Notes under the pieces: model-generated | Databases searched by the model: none | What the model saw: only the letters and a program-made list of their open reading frames with translations | What the model was told of the DNA's origin: nothing | Part shown: positions 15,501-28,330 of the stretch, piece after piece | Layout of the letters: the number at the start of each line of letters is the position of its first letter | Numbering within the stretch: the first letter of the stretch is position 1 | Program-made: the position numbers and the translations under genes | Assembly: GCA_038380795.1 (NCBI GenBank) | Contig: CM076259.1 | Coordinates: forward strand, 98,567,739-98,631,738 | Origin: Pyrocephalus nanus | Lineage: Eukaryota > Chordata > Aves > Passeriformes > Tyrannidae | Direction of reading: 5' to 3' | DNA length: 64,000 bases

Positions 15501-17970
15501 CAGCAGTGGCACCTCACTGTCTCTGCTGGGCCATAGCCTTTGGCAGCCTTCAGGATACGAGAAGGATTTCCTCTGTAGAAAGAAGATGATATCCAGCTTC
15601 CAGACAGTTTGTCAGAGAGATTCCCAAACAACCAAACTTTGAACACCAGAGAGCTTTGCTTTAAAAAGACTCTCAGAGAGGAAGCTCTGACAAATACAGC
15701 ACTGCAGCATAGCTCCCTCCCTGAGAGTGCCCTCCAGGCCAGCTATCACAGAACATACAGATATTCTCTTTTTAATTCTGACACTTAAGTCAGATCCCAC
15801 ACTACAGCAATCAGAATTTCCATTTACCATCTGACTGTATAAGCTGGATGCTACCAGTTTAAAGAACTAAAGTGCATACATTTGGACTTTATAATGCACT
15901 GATACAGCCTCAATACATTTTTCTAAAAAACAAGCTGATCCACTGTCACAAGCCGAAAACAAGTGATAGTAGAAGGCAAATATATCAAGTTGTGCTAAAG
16001 CACGTAGTTATCACCATAGAACAAGCACAAACAAAGCATAAATGACATTTGAAACAGCAACAGCTGAAAGTGCTACTAAAATAATAAAATGCACAAGAAG
16101 GTATAAGAACAAGGCCTTTACTGCTAAAAAATGGTATTCAGTTTTGTGGAAGACCTCAGCATTACAATCCTCCCTCTCTGGGAAAGAAGGAGAAAGTAAG
16201 AAGGCTCTAACTACAATAAGTAACAATACAAAAGATCAAGAATAATATTTCAAAACTACATAAATAATCTAAGAACTCAAGGATCATCTTCTTGGAGGGC
16301 CAGGTGGCACAGCAGGCAGAGCCTCAAAGCACAGAGCCACCCTAGAATGGTACCTTGGGCTCAGCGCTCCCAGGAGGAAACCAGGACATCACACTATGAG
16401 CAAGACAGGGCAGGGACACCCAAGCAGGAGTCAAAGCTCTCCTCTTCCCAGCAGTGGTGGTATGTCAGCAGTAATCTTGTTTTCCAGCATTGCTGATGCT
16501 TTACTCAGATATTAATTTCTTACTGTTTTATCTTCTCTCTTTCCTAATCTTCTTTTATTTGAACCACACAAATAAACTCACCTTTTCCTCTTCTTATGTT
16601 CTGGTCCATCAAGGAAAGAAGTACTTATAGAGACTGCAAAAGGCTTTAAGTCCCAGCCATCAAAGCTTTGTTTACTGTGGACAAGATCCTCCTGTCAGCC
16701 AGATTTCATATTCGATGCTGGAGGCTGCACCTGCCTGACAAAACATCTGCCAGCTAAATGCAGACTTGCCAAATCATTTCTCGAGAGCAAAGACACGAGA
16801 CACAGGAGTTCAGATGCTAATTAACATGCTCTGGAAGCTCAAAAAAGCCCACTGCTCCATCATAAACAGCAGCAAATTATGACCTGTGCTCCTTTTAAGT
16901 AGCAGCATGAAAGCATTTATTTCAGCAAGCCAATTTGGTACCAGCTTTTTCCAGGCTGTGTGGCCCCATCTCCCTATTCCAGTTTAATTTAGCTTTGACT
17001 GATCCCAGTTACATAACTGTACCTTTAAGCTCATAAATTGTAAGGTCAACGTCAGGTTAAACTGTTGCTGTGTAAGACAATACAGGCAAATCCTGAACTG
17101 TCCTACTGCCACACCTATTGTTCTGTGTTTGTGATGCAATTCCAAACTCAAAGCTTGGCAGTAGATTTCCTTTTCTTCCTGCATACCTTTTCAATTTTTT
17201 TCCTTCTTCTATTCCTCTCCCAGATTATTTTTACTTTTACAATACAAGATGATAAAAATGAAAGTTAGAAACGCTAAATGGACAGGAATGCTTCTGTACC
17301 ACTTTTTGATTACAGGCATTGAAGTGTTTAGGCCTGTCATGAGCACACAGTAGGAAAGTATGATGATGTTTTGCCAAATGTTCAGTATTTTTAAACCTAA
17401 ATTCAAACAACCCACAAAGGTGAATGGAGCTCAATGTCAGAACAAGGCCATCCCAATAACACACTGTCCTGAAGGTGGGTGCCTTGTAAGCCCTGGGCTC
17501 CCTAGTGCTGGAATAAGCAGGCCAGCTTGGTTAAATGTAAGCTGACAGGAAACCTACTCGGCAAGTAGTTACTGAAACTTCCCCACCAAATCCCTGCTGA
17601 AGATCTGCTAGAGCCCCATCAAGCTGCCTCTGCAAAACACTTGAATTTGAGAAGGGCTTGGTTGGGGTTTTGTTTTAAATTCTACTTTTTTAAAGAACAC
17701 CCTGGCTTTCTTTGCATTTGTGAGACACCAGCAGTGGAGCTGCGGTGTAAGAGTAGGGTATGCCTCACAGAATAGAAGCACACCAACAACTCTGGAGAAT
17801 GATGTAATGAAAGAATCACTCTTCTTACAAGCCTGCTTCAAATGTTGGTGCTGGAGAGCATCCATCATAATTTCTGCAATTCAGCAACTTTTGTTCCATC
17901 AAAGGTATGTTGTAGCACAAGGAAGGATGGCAGTTTTCATTCTGCTGTGGAAAGAAATGATACTCTGAGT
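3501..17970. other. No gene seen; AT-rich intronic sequence
   Basis: No coding exon with recognisable similarity was found. A segment at about 9100-9600 is richer in G+C and has overlapping frames of 73-115 codons on both strands, but none resembles a known protein. A frame of 145 codons at 11522-11959 is compositionally ordinary and has no known domain. Stretches at about 8460-8960 and 16760-17060 have the mixed TAAT/ATTAA and ordinary-sequence texture often seen in conserved non-coding elements, but this cannot be judged without alignment. Confidence 0.5.
6017..6083. repeat. AAAAC/AAAC simple repeat
   Basis: This is an imperfect A-rich microsatellite made of AAAAC and AAAC units, with a few interruptions, in the ARHGAP6 intron. 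Confidence 0.9.
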
Positions 17971-18590
17971 CACAAAATCACAGAAAAAATTAGGTTTGAA
18001 GGGACCTCTGGAGGTCATCTGGTCCAGTCTTCTACTCAAAGCTGGGTCATCTTCAAAATTTGATTTGAATCCTTGGGGCCTTGCACTGTCAAAGGTTGAA
18101 AACTTCCAAGGACACAGATTCCACAGCCTCTCTGGGCACTCTATTTCAATACTTAACCACTCCTGCTGTGAATTTTTTTTTTACTTAGATCTACTCCAAA
18201 TTCCTCTTGCTGCAACTTGTGACTGTCACTGTGTAACTCCGACAACACCCAGCTCCATCTTGTCCTTAGTTCCCATGTAGGTAGTAGAAGAGGAATTACA
18301 TTCCTCCTTATTCTTCTCCAGGCCTTTGCTTGTGCATTAAGCACCTGTATCCCTTAACTGTTCTAATGGCCCTCCACTCCACTTGCTCCAGTATCTCAAC
18401 ATCTCCCTGGTACAAAGGAGTCTGGATGTGGATTCACCAGGGTGAAGCCAGTTCCCTTGACCCACCGGTCACCGTTCAGCTCATACCGCCCAGCACGCAG
18501 GGATCATGTTCTCGACACGGCACACCTTCCACTGCTCACTAACACAGCTAACTCATTTTCCTCTGATCCACATGGGGTGGCACAATTTAC
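17971..18590 (-). mobile_element. Diverged CR1 LINE fragment
   Basis: The left edge reads CACAAAATCACAG and is followed by the typical reverse-complemented CR1 3' region: GAAGGGACCTCTGGAGG, then TCATCTGGTCCAGT and CCACAGCCTCTCTGGGCA. Further right, remnants of the reverse transcriptase region are visible on the minus strand (CCTTTGCTTGTGC, CCTCCACTCCACTTGCTCC and the CACCAGGGTGAAG block). Frameshifts and stops break the frame, so this is an old copy. The right border is blurred and may lie anywhere from about 18480 to 18600. Confidence 0.8.
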
Positions 18591-21500
18591 CTGTATTTGG
18601 GCTAAAAAACAGGTGGGAGGCTCTGTTACATAGTTTACTCCCAAGTTTATATTCACCCTGCCTCTGCTCAGGAGAGGTTTACGAAGCAGAAAGGTTCCAT
18701 CTGAGCCTTGACAGAGTGTGGAAACAGTATACGCTCATGCCTCAAGCAGAGAAAAGCATTGAGAAGCATTTTGGACAGTGTGCCAGAGACTTTTAAAATA
18801 TGCAAATTTACCAGTGTAAGTCTTACTAATCATTTTACTAAAAAGTTGCTTTAAAACCCTCAGTACATGCTGACTGCCAATTACATCTCATTCCTTTAGT
18901 GAACATAGAATTAAGACACTTTCTCTCTGAAATAAGTAAAACTTCTAATTACACTTATTTAAGTAATTTGGCTGCCTAACTCTCCCAGTGGGCTGTGGTT
19001 TGGTACTCGCTCCCTGGCACAGCCCACTTTGTATCATTTCCAAATATGCTGCCCCCTTCTAAAGACCTAAAAGACGTGTCCCCATGGTGTGGTGCTATAG
19101 GAGCTGTCACTTGGTGCAGAGACACAAACATATGCTTAAGAAACAGTAGTGAAGCAACAAGCAAGAGGCACGTCATATTTTGTCAGCAGGAATGTTATGA
19201 AATAGCCACAAGAAAACTCAACCATATTGTTCTAATTTATGATAGAGTAGATAGGGTCTTATTTTGGAGAATGAAAACGTAATCTATCCCAGTCTGTCTT
19301 TCCCCACCACCCCTTTCAAACAGCAGTTTGCACTGCCATCAAATTAAATTAACAGCTACAACCAGATTTCCAACCAGGATGTTACTAGGATTTAGCCCTC
19401 CTATATACACATACACTTAAAAAAAAAATTGTGGTGATGGGATGAAGATCAAAATATTGCCTAGAATCCTTTTAACATAGAGGACAGGGAAAAGAGAAAA
19501 GGGATTTCTTTATGATTTAAGAAGAATAAGTGTGAAATATGAACAATCAAAATAACGGTATTTGAGAAGTGACAGCAGATGTGTCAATCCATATTTTTTA
19601 GCTTCAAATTCTCCCATTTCAATTAAGTGTCAGCTTACCCCAGAGTCTGACAGCACTGTATAAAGAAACAATTGCACATCTTCTAAAAACAGAAGATGGT
19701 GAGATCTCTTAAACAGCTTGCCCAAAGATCCTATTGCGCCTAAACTCTTTATGGGCTTATTCAATAAATTAAAAGAAATACCTCCTATGGGAAGAAAAAG
19801 ACATAACAGAATGAAAAACATTTCCTGTAGGAGGAATATTTTTAGACTTTTAGAGAGAAAAGCAAATGAAAACTGAATGCAGCACTGCCAACTGGTTTCT
19901 CACCACATTACTCTCAGTAGGGTGCAACTCAGCTGAAATTACCCTTTGGAGAAAAAACTAAAAAGTTAGTCCTCAGAAACCATCTTGCCGTATTACAACA
20001 GTGGCAGAAAACAAAGGGATAAAGTAAATAAAACCTGAAAATAGAAATGGAAAATTTCTATTAGTCTTCCTCTTGCAACATCAGTTATAGATGTTCAGCA
20101 GAGGTACAGTTCCACCACTGAAAAGCAAATCTAGGAAGCCAGTCCTTTTGAGAAGCCTAACTCCAAGACAGTGCAAAAGTAATCTTAACTGCACTGAAAA
20201 ACCCCAAAAGGAATCAGCCTGTAACATGCTTTGCACTTTCCTGAAAACCAGTCTGTCCATTTATAAGAACAAAAGTACTCATTAAAATTTAACTTGGCCA
20301 ATCCAAATAATTGGCTACAGCTACAGTAAAGCAGCTGTTTTTTCATATGAATTTCGAGTGATGAAAGCAAGAAGACACATATCTTCCTTTTTAACATCTG
20401 GCATGGATGATAACTGAAGATATACAAAACAAGGAGAACTAGAAATGGATAAATGACAAGCCCAAACTAAAAGAGTTCAAGTGTGTGGAACAGGACTTAA
20501 AAATTAACAGGGGAGAGGAAAGAAAAACAAGTTTTCAGCAGCCACCAGGAGAGTTTCTGCATTGGACTGAGTGATCACATGCATCCTCACTAAGTGCAAT
20601 GCTCAAAAATCTCTTTTCGACCTTACATAAAGAGTCCTCACTGATAAACACCCTAAGTCATGTCTTTTCTTTGAGAGGACACAAAAAAGACAAAATAGGA
20701 AGATCTAGCAAAGACAGTTCTGGTTTCACAACTTGGGATGCTGATGCAAGCTGTTCCCATAGCCAGGACTGTGAGGATGATGATCCAGGGATGACAGCTT
20801 TAGGGTGGGAAACTAATGTTTGTTTTTACGAGCCAGAGACACAGTACCTAACCTATTTAGGTCCAAAAACACAGACATGTGGTACCCAACATCTGGTTCC
20901 AGTAGAACAATGTGGCAAGTGTCAAGCACTGGAAGCTCATCAAATCCTTCAAAAACACTCTCAACTCTCCCAGGGATTTAATAATTCTTAGCTGACAACT
21001 GGAGTGGAAAAAACATGTAGCTTGAAATAGCCAGTCTGTACACATCTAGGAAAAACTAAAACTCAACCAGAAAGCCTCAACATACATTTCCATTGATATG
21101 TATTATTGATACAGGATAAGAACAGATTAAAAAATAATGGAAATTATTTTGAACAAGCAAGCACAACTTAACAATTTGTAAAAAATAATAGATACAAAGG
21201 TTCTAAAGAGAGGTGAAGAAAGTAAAATTCCTACAGCTAAAGAATGACTCAAGGCTTTGCTTCCTTCTCAGTACTCTGGTTTGATTAGTAGTCTTCACCA
21301 GCCAAAATGAAAGCACACGTTTGAGTACTCTGTTGAAGTCTGAAAGCTCAGTACCTTACAAAATTGGATGAGTTGCAATGTCAAATTCCAGTGAAGTCTG
21401 AACCTTGCACTCACCTCCTTATTGCTCCCCTTCCAGCTTCCATAAGCTGAATGGAATATTTGGCCTCTTCTCCCACAATCCAGACACCTGGTTCAGTTAA

Positions 21501-22682
21501 CAACCAGTGTAACACAGAATGTACAAAAACTGTATTTTAAAACATTAGCTTAATTTCAGTGACCCTTATGCTCTCAAACACTATGACACATAGCCAGAGA
21601 ATCAAATATGAACAGCATTATATCATGTTTAAAGAGACTAAGATAGGATTGCCATTTTAACTTTCATTTTTAGTAAGTTTTTACATTAAGATTTCAAGTC
21701 TGCAACTCTGACACTGATACGATCTAGTTACTACTGTGTCAGGAGTGTTCAGCCATACTTGCACAGAACTCCCTGCTGGTTTCACTCATGATATTTACCT
21801 CTAGAAGCAAAAAAAATTCACCCCAAAACAGGCTTAATATCTACACACTTATACAGCCACAGCACCGTAGAAGAGTGAAAAGAGACTTCTGATATGTTCT
21901 CCACCTGCAAACTGTCACAGCTGCAGTTCTTGTCACACAAGAGTCTGCAAAACTAAATGTGCTGCAACTCCATCATGAAGTCAATAGAACAGTCTGGGTT
22001 GTGGATATTTTAGAGGCTGCTCAAAATTACTTTTCAGTCTCATTTCTATTATTTTCACAAGTTCCTTTCCCATTACTTAAGCAATGCCTGCTTGGGGAAT
22101 TCTTTCTGTCCTAGCTGTCAACCCTCATATTTTCATCCAATGTCTTCAGACGTAATTTAGTTGGGAATGGGAAGAGTGCATTTGCCAAAATCAGAAATGC
22201 TGACTATATTTAGTTACTTTTAATGGCATTCCTCCCATAAGAGACCCACAACATTTCTGCCCACCAGATTCTGCCAGTTATACAACTCTTACAGCATTGA
22301 ATGAGATGGACTTAGGCTGAAACTAACTGTGTGTCAATTCAGTGGTAAATACCAACACACAGCTTTTTACTTTAAAAAAAATACAAAAATATTCCGAAAT
22401 ACAGTTCTCACACACCTCATTAAAAAGCCCCCCTGAAAGTGAAAAATGCAAGTTAGCAATATTGGGGATAGGGGAGTATCCAGTTTTTTTAATGCTTGGA
22501 AGAAGACAAATGTGACAAAAAGCCATTTAAACATGATAGATCTTCTTTTTTCTTCCAGGACAGTTAATCAGAGCTCTGCAAGGGAATATGTTCAAACTTC
22601 TCTTCTATTCATATAGCAAAATCTCTGGGTTAGGTATCAAGGTGCTTAAGGATACCAGACAGACACTGTGCTCACACTTAAT
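18591..22682. other. No gene seen; AT-rich intronic sequence
   Basis: There is no recognisable exon or repeat here. A plus-strand frame of 130 codons at 20599-20991 has no family I recognise, lies inside the ARHGAP6 intron on the opposite strand and lacks a convincing start context. Confidence 0.45.
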
Positions 22683-22800
22683 GTCCAACATGAACCTCCA
22701 CAAATGCAGCTTGAGGCTGCTTCCTCTTGTCCTGTCACAAGCTGCCTGGCAGAAGAGACTGATTCCCACCTTGCTACAAGGAAAGACAGACTCAGATATC
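22683..22800 (-). mobile_element. Short CR1 LINE remnant
   Basis: The segment contains the CR1 3' region signature in reverse complement: GCAGCTTGAGGCTGCTTCCT, then CTTGTCCTGTCACAAGCTGC and CAGAAGAGACTGATTCCCAC. Only about 120 bp is recognisable; both ends fade into unique sequence. Confidence 0.7.
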
Positions 22801-25800
22801 ATGTTCCAAATGGAACTAAGGATGCTGCCTCCTGCTTCCCAGGGTCCAGGCACACAGGTGGAAAGGCTGCAGATGTTATGCTACTACTAATTTAAAGCAG
22901 CAGGTGGATATGGTATTGTTTAATTAGTCAGTAACACAGAGAGTATGACAGCAAAATAATCAGGCCATTTAAGTTTAAGTGTGTAGATTTGGTTTATCAT
23001 AACAAATAAATTATGCCAATACAGTCACATGATTTGCCACATTTTTTATACACATGCCATGGCTTTCCATTACTATCTTTAGAACAGAAAAGTAAGTAGA
23101 AGAATTAACACAACTTGAGAACTTACACAGATTCATTCTGGACTTTTCACCCAGCAAACACATTTCCATCAGTCACTATAAAACACTTGCATCCTTAACC
23201 TGTACAGGACCACTCACATACATCAGCATAAATGCATGACTAAATTTTTGCAGAATCAAGGCATTAAGGTATCTCTAGGTATTTTTACCACCTGTTTGCA
23301 TGATATTTAGTTTACTTAGTCACTTAAACATATGAGACACTTAATGAAAGCATAGTAAGACAATTTTTTAAGTGAAAGTGAATTTTCTTTAAGGAAAACG
23401 GTTTACAAGGACAGCAGAGATCAGGTGGGAATGGAGGATGAATGCTTTTTTCCCTTCTTAAAAATCCCCCTTGGCTTTGCACCGCTGAAACCACTGGAAA
23501 TGTTGTCATTGATTTCCACAGGTACAGGAAAAGGTTTTTTTATTTAAGCAGCTTATACACGAACAGATATTAAAAAGGTGAAAGAATGCTTGTCAGCAGA
23601 AGAAAGCTCTACCAAAAATAACCTCTACAGACGTAAAATATTCTTGCAAAACAAACTACATGTCGATAAAAGACAGATCACTGGTGTGGTATGTAGTGAG
23701 AGGCACATCTGTCACATGTTGCTTCACATTCAAAAATCTGTGGATCCAAGAATACAACCCTAACACATATAAGTGTGACCTGCTGCTGAAAATGGACTCT
23801 GGCACTCCATTAAAAATTATTTATGAATGGTGGCACAAACTGAGCGACAACTTTTCTGTCCCTAGGCCAACAGATAGGCTTGTGTTATAAAATGCCTAAG
23901 TCAAAGAACTACAATTAAAAAAAGGTAAAATAAACAATCCATTATTCTCATGACCTCATATTAAAGCTATTAGGAACATTTTGGCCTCACATACAGAAAC
24001 TGCAGATCATCAGGACAGACACCCTTTAAAACCTGACTAGAGCTGTGCCAGGTGCCCCTACCCCTGCAGCCCCAAGGCACTGGCTGTCCCAGGGCAGGAT
24101 TCACAGAGCACAGGCTGTAAACCCCATTTTCACCTCCTCGCTCTAGATGCCACTACACGGATCCAGCTTGGGACAGGAGCAGGAGGTCCTGCCCAGAAGT
24201 TATAATTTTGAGGGGGTTCTGAAGAGGAAATCTTCATGGCATTTTTACTTCTCTTTACTGCTTATTAAGGTTTTGTGGAAGAAAATAATTCCCACATATA
24301 TCTCCTAGCACATAAACCTGTTGCTTGCACAGTGGCTCTAGAGAAATATTTTCTCAAAAGTGCAATTATACTGAGGGCGTTGGAATGAACGTAAAGAAAA
24401 CAGATTTTGCAATGAGCATTCTTTTATTCCCAGCTAATAGGATGGGAATTTTTAAGTACACCAACCAAAATTTTTTAAGTACTTTTTCATTTGGCAGTCA
24501 TCTATTCCGTTGTCTTTTACAGCCAAGTAAAATTACCATTGCAATGTATTTCGTTTTCTAAGTTGAAAAAAAATGGAACTATAGATTTCCTACTGAGAAT
24601 GAAATAATTTGAATAATGGGACCTTTTAAACTTAAAATATTATGAATAGTTATTTCCTTTTCACCCAATAAAATGTGGTTTTTTCACCTCCTCAAGCATA
24701 CTTGATTTGCCACGGCCAGGGTAAAGCTCCAGAGACTAAAAAATCTTTCACTTCCTAAAAACTGAACAAGAGCTTTTCCAGTAAAGACTACATGGGAAGG
24801 AAAAAACAAATATTTATAAATAAATAAAGGAATATTAATGACGCTATTTTTCGTAAGAACAAACAGAATGACCGTTAGGATGTATGCCTGAAAGAAGAAG
24901 GGGAATATGATCAAAATTATGTATGTGCAATTTCCCTAAAACATAGATTAAATAATTTATACACGTCTTTGCTGAATAACAAAGTTAATATTTGTATAAA
25001 GTCTCGACAATAGCAAATCTGAAACTAGCAGGTATCCGGTTATATGACAACTGACACAGAGTGACACCAATTCACAGTGACGAAATCAATTCACTGAGGG
25101 GGCCAGGATTCAGGTGCAGCACACCCTGCTCCTACCTGGCAGCCCCACCACTGTGACTGCTGGGACAGTGACAGCGATGACACTTGTGCCCACCTGAGGG
25201 CTCATGGAAAGGGTTGGCCCAGTCACCTCCCCCACTCGGACAAGGGGACACAACAGAGATGTGGATACTCACTTGTCCTGACAGCACTGAGCTCAAACCC
25301 TGCCAAAATTGTTCTCTCACAACAAAATCACCTTTTGAGGTAATTTTTTTTCTAATGTTATGATTTTTTTTTTTTAAACTACACCCATACATATGTCTCA
25401 GTTACTCGAAAAATCAGGCCCCACCCATAGCAAAGGTGCCTTCAAAATACAAAATCACACTTTGTTAAACACTCATTCTTAATTGTATGAAAGATATTCA
25501 GGTTCAAACACCACATAAACAACAATTTGTTAGAGAACATTAACATCATGTGGCACTGTACTGAATCAGATGTAACTATATCACTATACTGCATTAGAGT
25601 TATTAGTAATATAATACACCCATCCCAAAAGAGGTTTGGCTATTTATAAATGCTAAATTCTTGCCAAATTAAGAAAAAAACCCAGTACTTTTAAATTTGC
25701 CATCACAGATGTGCTGTGCTGTGTGGTGTTACGACACACAGATCTGATAAAAATGCCCCAAGTGTCCACCAGCTTCACATACATTCAGTGAAAGCAGGGA

Positions 25801-26943
25801 GACCCACTTAGATTTACAGATCAGAGACCATGCTATGAGTCTTGGACTCAGTCAGGAAACCCTGCACAGGAAATCTTAAGTATCTTACACTTTTTGATGT
25901 ACCTTATCAAATCACACGTGGATAAGCAGCAAACTTACCCTTCATTAGTATGACCACTTACCATCTTACTGTCCACCAGAAATTTTTTGCCACTGATGCT
26001 GCAATTCCCACAAAGTTCTTTGAAATAATGAATTTTTAACTATCTTAAAAGTCAAGCATCAAGATGAAATACTGCTTAGAGTAACTCCTGATCACAAGAC
26101 TTAATAATCCAATTTTTAAAACAGCAAAAAATCTCCACCACCTCTTTAAACATTAGCCAGCATCTTGCCTGAAGTCACCACCCACAAGTTGACACTCTAT
26201 CCCAACTCGCAGACATTGACAACTTTTATACTCCAAGCAAACAGGAGGATATAGGAGCTCATGCAGGGTGAGAGGCAGCATTTGCCCTTAAAAACATTTT
26301 GTGCCATCACTGTGCCTAGTTTGATCACAGATCACTGTTTAAGGTAACAATTTTTCAAGGGTTTCCGCATCCCACTGGAGCAATGGGGTTGTCTTATTAC
26401 TGGCTATTTATAATACATACATCTTTGGAAATGGAGAAAAAAAGGAAAAGGCTGCCTTCTGATCCCAGTGCTCCAGGAGGCACTACTAAACAGTTAAGTG
26501 GGAAACCTCATCACCACGAACAGGATGGAGAATTTCTTAGAACAAAACAAAATTATTCTTCTACTGCTACAAAGGGCTCTGCATAACCAACTCACCGAGC
26601 AATTGCTACCAAGAAACAATGCCACATTCTTTGAATACATTCATCCACATGGTATGGTATCTGCAGCCCAACATCGATGACATCCAAGTTAAACGAATAA
26701 ATATTTGCGTTGCAGAGTTGGATTTGTCTTGGAATACAACCGCTCCTCATGTGGTTTTGACACATGTGCGTTGTCAAATAAATCACAGCTCACTGGGTGC
26801 GCACATTAAAAATAATTTGTCTATCTTGTTAGAAACCATCACATACTTCAGTTTAAGAGGTGTGAAACTGGGAGGGGAAGGCTTTACAGGCCTGGGACAA
26901 CTACGCTTGGAGCCCGTCATGGGAACCTCAAACACCTGACCCT
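22801..26943. other. No gene seen; AT-rich intronic sequence
   Basis: I see no exon. A short G+C-richer island at about 25090-25310 contains, on the minus strand, a donor-like GTGAGTAT, but no convincing partner acceptor or coding frame. Confidence 0.45.
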
Positions 26944-27123
26944 TCACGGCCGCGGCCGCCGGCTCCCGGCACTAACACCCACGGCAGCCTCGACGGCCCC
27001 ATTGCGCCGTGTCCCCACCCCCGGGCGGACACTGGTGGCTCCCGAGGCGCCCGCCGAGGCATGCGGGCGGCGGGGCCGAGGGCGGCGCGGCGGGTGCCCG
27101 TCCCCGGAGGCGGGCGTGCCTAC

Positions 27124-27618
27124 CTCAGACTTCCACACGACGTAGGCGGCGGGGGGAGGCTCGGGCGGCGAGGGCTGCCCCTTCCTCTGCTGCAGCCAGC
27201 GCCGGGGCGAGGAGAAGATGCTGTTGGCGGGGCCGCTCAGCGCCAGGGCCGAGGGGGTGCGCGCCAAGAAGGGCAGCTCGCAACCCGGGCTCCGCTTCCC
27301 CCGGAGGGTCTCCTCGTCGAAGACCGCGCTGCCCGGCGGCGACCGCTCCAGCGGGGTGCTGGGGGTGGAGAAGGAGGCGCCGTGGGGCGGCGGGGCGCCC
27401 CGGAGACCGCGGCGCTCCCCCGGGGGGCTGCCGGCCCCCCGCGCCCGCGGTGCCCGCCCCGCGCCCTCGCCGTCCTCCCGCCCGCCGCCGATGATGGCGG
27501 GGTCGAGGCTGCGCGTCTGGCGGAGCCTCCGCTTGGAGAGGCTCTTGGCGGCGGCGGGGGCGGCAGCGGCCGGGGAGGAGCAGGAGAAGACGCTGCTCAG
27601 CAGGCTCTGTGCCGACAT
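27124..27618 (-). CDS. ARHGAP6: ARHGAP6 coding exon 1 (Rho GTPase-activating protein 6, N-terminus)
   Basis: ARHGAP6 encodes a Rho GTPase-activating protein that acts on RhoA and also affects the actin cytoskeleton. This exon encodes only the 165-residue N-terminal region; the GAP domain lies in later exons outside the window. The start [16 protein letters not shown], then [15 protein letters not shown], a FSTPSTP block, the [15 protein letters not shown] block and the end YVVWKSE match the conserved landmarks of vertebrate ARHGAP6 as I recall them. Between them are low-complexity, lineage-variable Gly/Ala/Pro/Arg segments. I chose the ATG at 27618 because it matches the known protein start and has G at -3; an in-frame ATG eight codons upstream (27642) is also possible. 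The frame ends on GAG at 27124, followed by the donor GTAGGC, giving a phase-0 junction at the E|G position where the conserved protein continues. The reading frame that runs on to 26944 is intron. Confidence 0.93.
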
Positions 27619-27837
27619 CGCGGCGGGCGCTGCCCCAGGCACGCCGGGGCGGTCGGGGGTCCCGCCTGGGCTCTCGCTGCCTCTAACTCCAGCTCCCGGC
27701 GCGCAGGGGCTCTGGGGGCGGCCCCCACGCCCGGACTCAGCCCCCGGCGGCGCGGCCCGACGGCGGCACCGCGGGGCTCATGGCGGCGTCCGGCGCTGGG
27801 GCTGCTTCGGGGCTGCCGCCGCCGCGGTCACTTTGCT

Positions 27838-27888
27838 GAGAGAGAGAGGGAGGGAGAGGGGGAAAAAAAAAAAAAAAAAAAAAAAAAG
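27838..27888 (-). promoter_or_regulatory. 51-nt homopurine/homopyrimidine tract in the ARHGAP6 5' region
   Basis: The plus strand has a run of GA repeats, then G-rich sequence, then 25 consecutive A residues (27863-27887) without a single pyrimidine. On the gene (minus) strand this is a long T/C tract that ends in CTCTCTCTCAG|CAAAG at 27836, the form of a very strong 3' splice site. It could be an acceptor for an upstream non-coding exon, a GAGA-type promoter element, or simply a simple repeat that can form triplex DNA. The sequence alone does not decide between these. Confidence 0.6.
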
Positions 27889-28330
27889 TTACGAGAGAAA
27901 AGGGGAGGGGAGACGGCAGCAGCGGAGCTTTTATCTGGGCTCGCCGCAGGCTGCTAGAGTCACTCCCCCCTCGGCCGTGATGCGCACGGGAGCTTGGGCC
28001 GCCCACCCCGCACAGGCAGTCCGTCGGGTCCGGGGGTGGCGGGACTCATCTGCACCCCCCCGGGGCTTGGAGAGCCCGTCCCGGTGCCGCCCGCACCTCA
28101 GTGCTTCCTCCGGCTGCCCACGCCTGGGCTCCGAGTCCCGGCGCTGCCGCACCGGCACGGGGTGGTTCTGTTTTGGGGAGGGAGCGAGTAGCGACGGAAG
28201 CTTGTTCTTCGGAGCGATCGTTCCCGAGGCGCAGCCGGGGAAAGGGCCGGTCTGACCTTTCTGAGCCCAGCGCCGCGTTCCCTTCCCGTCTGGGCTGCAG
28301 GACATGGGACCCCGTCGTCTACCCCGGCCG

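Larger units (their letters stand above)
1..27123 (-). other. ARHGAP6: ARHGAP6 intron 1 (its 5' portion)
   Basis: This stretch lies downstream, on the minus strand, of the exon-1 donor at 27123-27122, so it should be the beginning of ARHGAP6 intron 1. It is AT-rich and I saw no sequence like the known second coding exon (the conserved block following YVVWKSEG). The open frames in it are short, AT-driven and unlike any family I know. It contains three minus-strand CR1 fragments, an AAAAC-type simple repeat and many A/T tracts. In mammals the tooth gene AMELX lies inside this intron; I saw no amelogenin-like exon here. The intron continues beyond the left edge. Confidence 0.75.
26945..28330. 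promoter_or_regulatory. CpG island, ARHGAP6 promoter and first exon
   Basis: Base composition switches abruptly from AT-rich to extremely GC- and CpG-rich at about 26945 and decays after about 28330. The island covers ARHGAP6 exon 1, its 5' UTR and presumably the transcription start. No TATA box is evident, as expected for a CpG-island promoter. The island is interrupted by a homopurine tract (27838-27888). Confidence 0.85.

Noticed and set aside
20599..20991. 130-codon plus-strand frame
   Set aside because: No known family, poor start context, and it lies antisense in an intron; most likely chance.
1..26943. A nested amelogenin gene or pseudogene in ARHGAP6 intron 1
   Set aside because: I looked because AMELX lies in this intron in mammals, but saw no amelogenin-like signal peptide, tyrosine-rich or Pro/Gln-rich segment. 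In human it lies far from exon 1, so it would probably be outside this window.
26944..27123. Open frame continuing 60 codons beyond YVVWKSE on the minus strand
   Set aside because: The GT donor lies exactly where the conserved ARHGAP6 protein changes exon, and the downstream residues do not match the family, so this is intron read-through.
27061..28255. Plus-strand frames of 161, 298 and 345 codons over the ARHGAP6 island
   Set aside because: They are antisense shadows in very GC-rich DNA, where stop codons are rare. They have no recognisable domains and read through the poly-A tract as poly-Lys.
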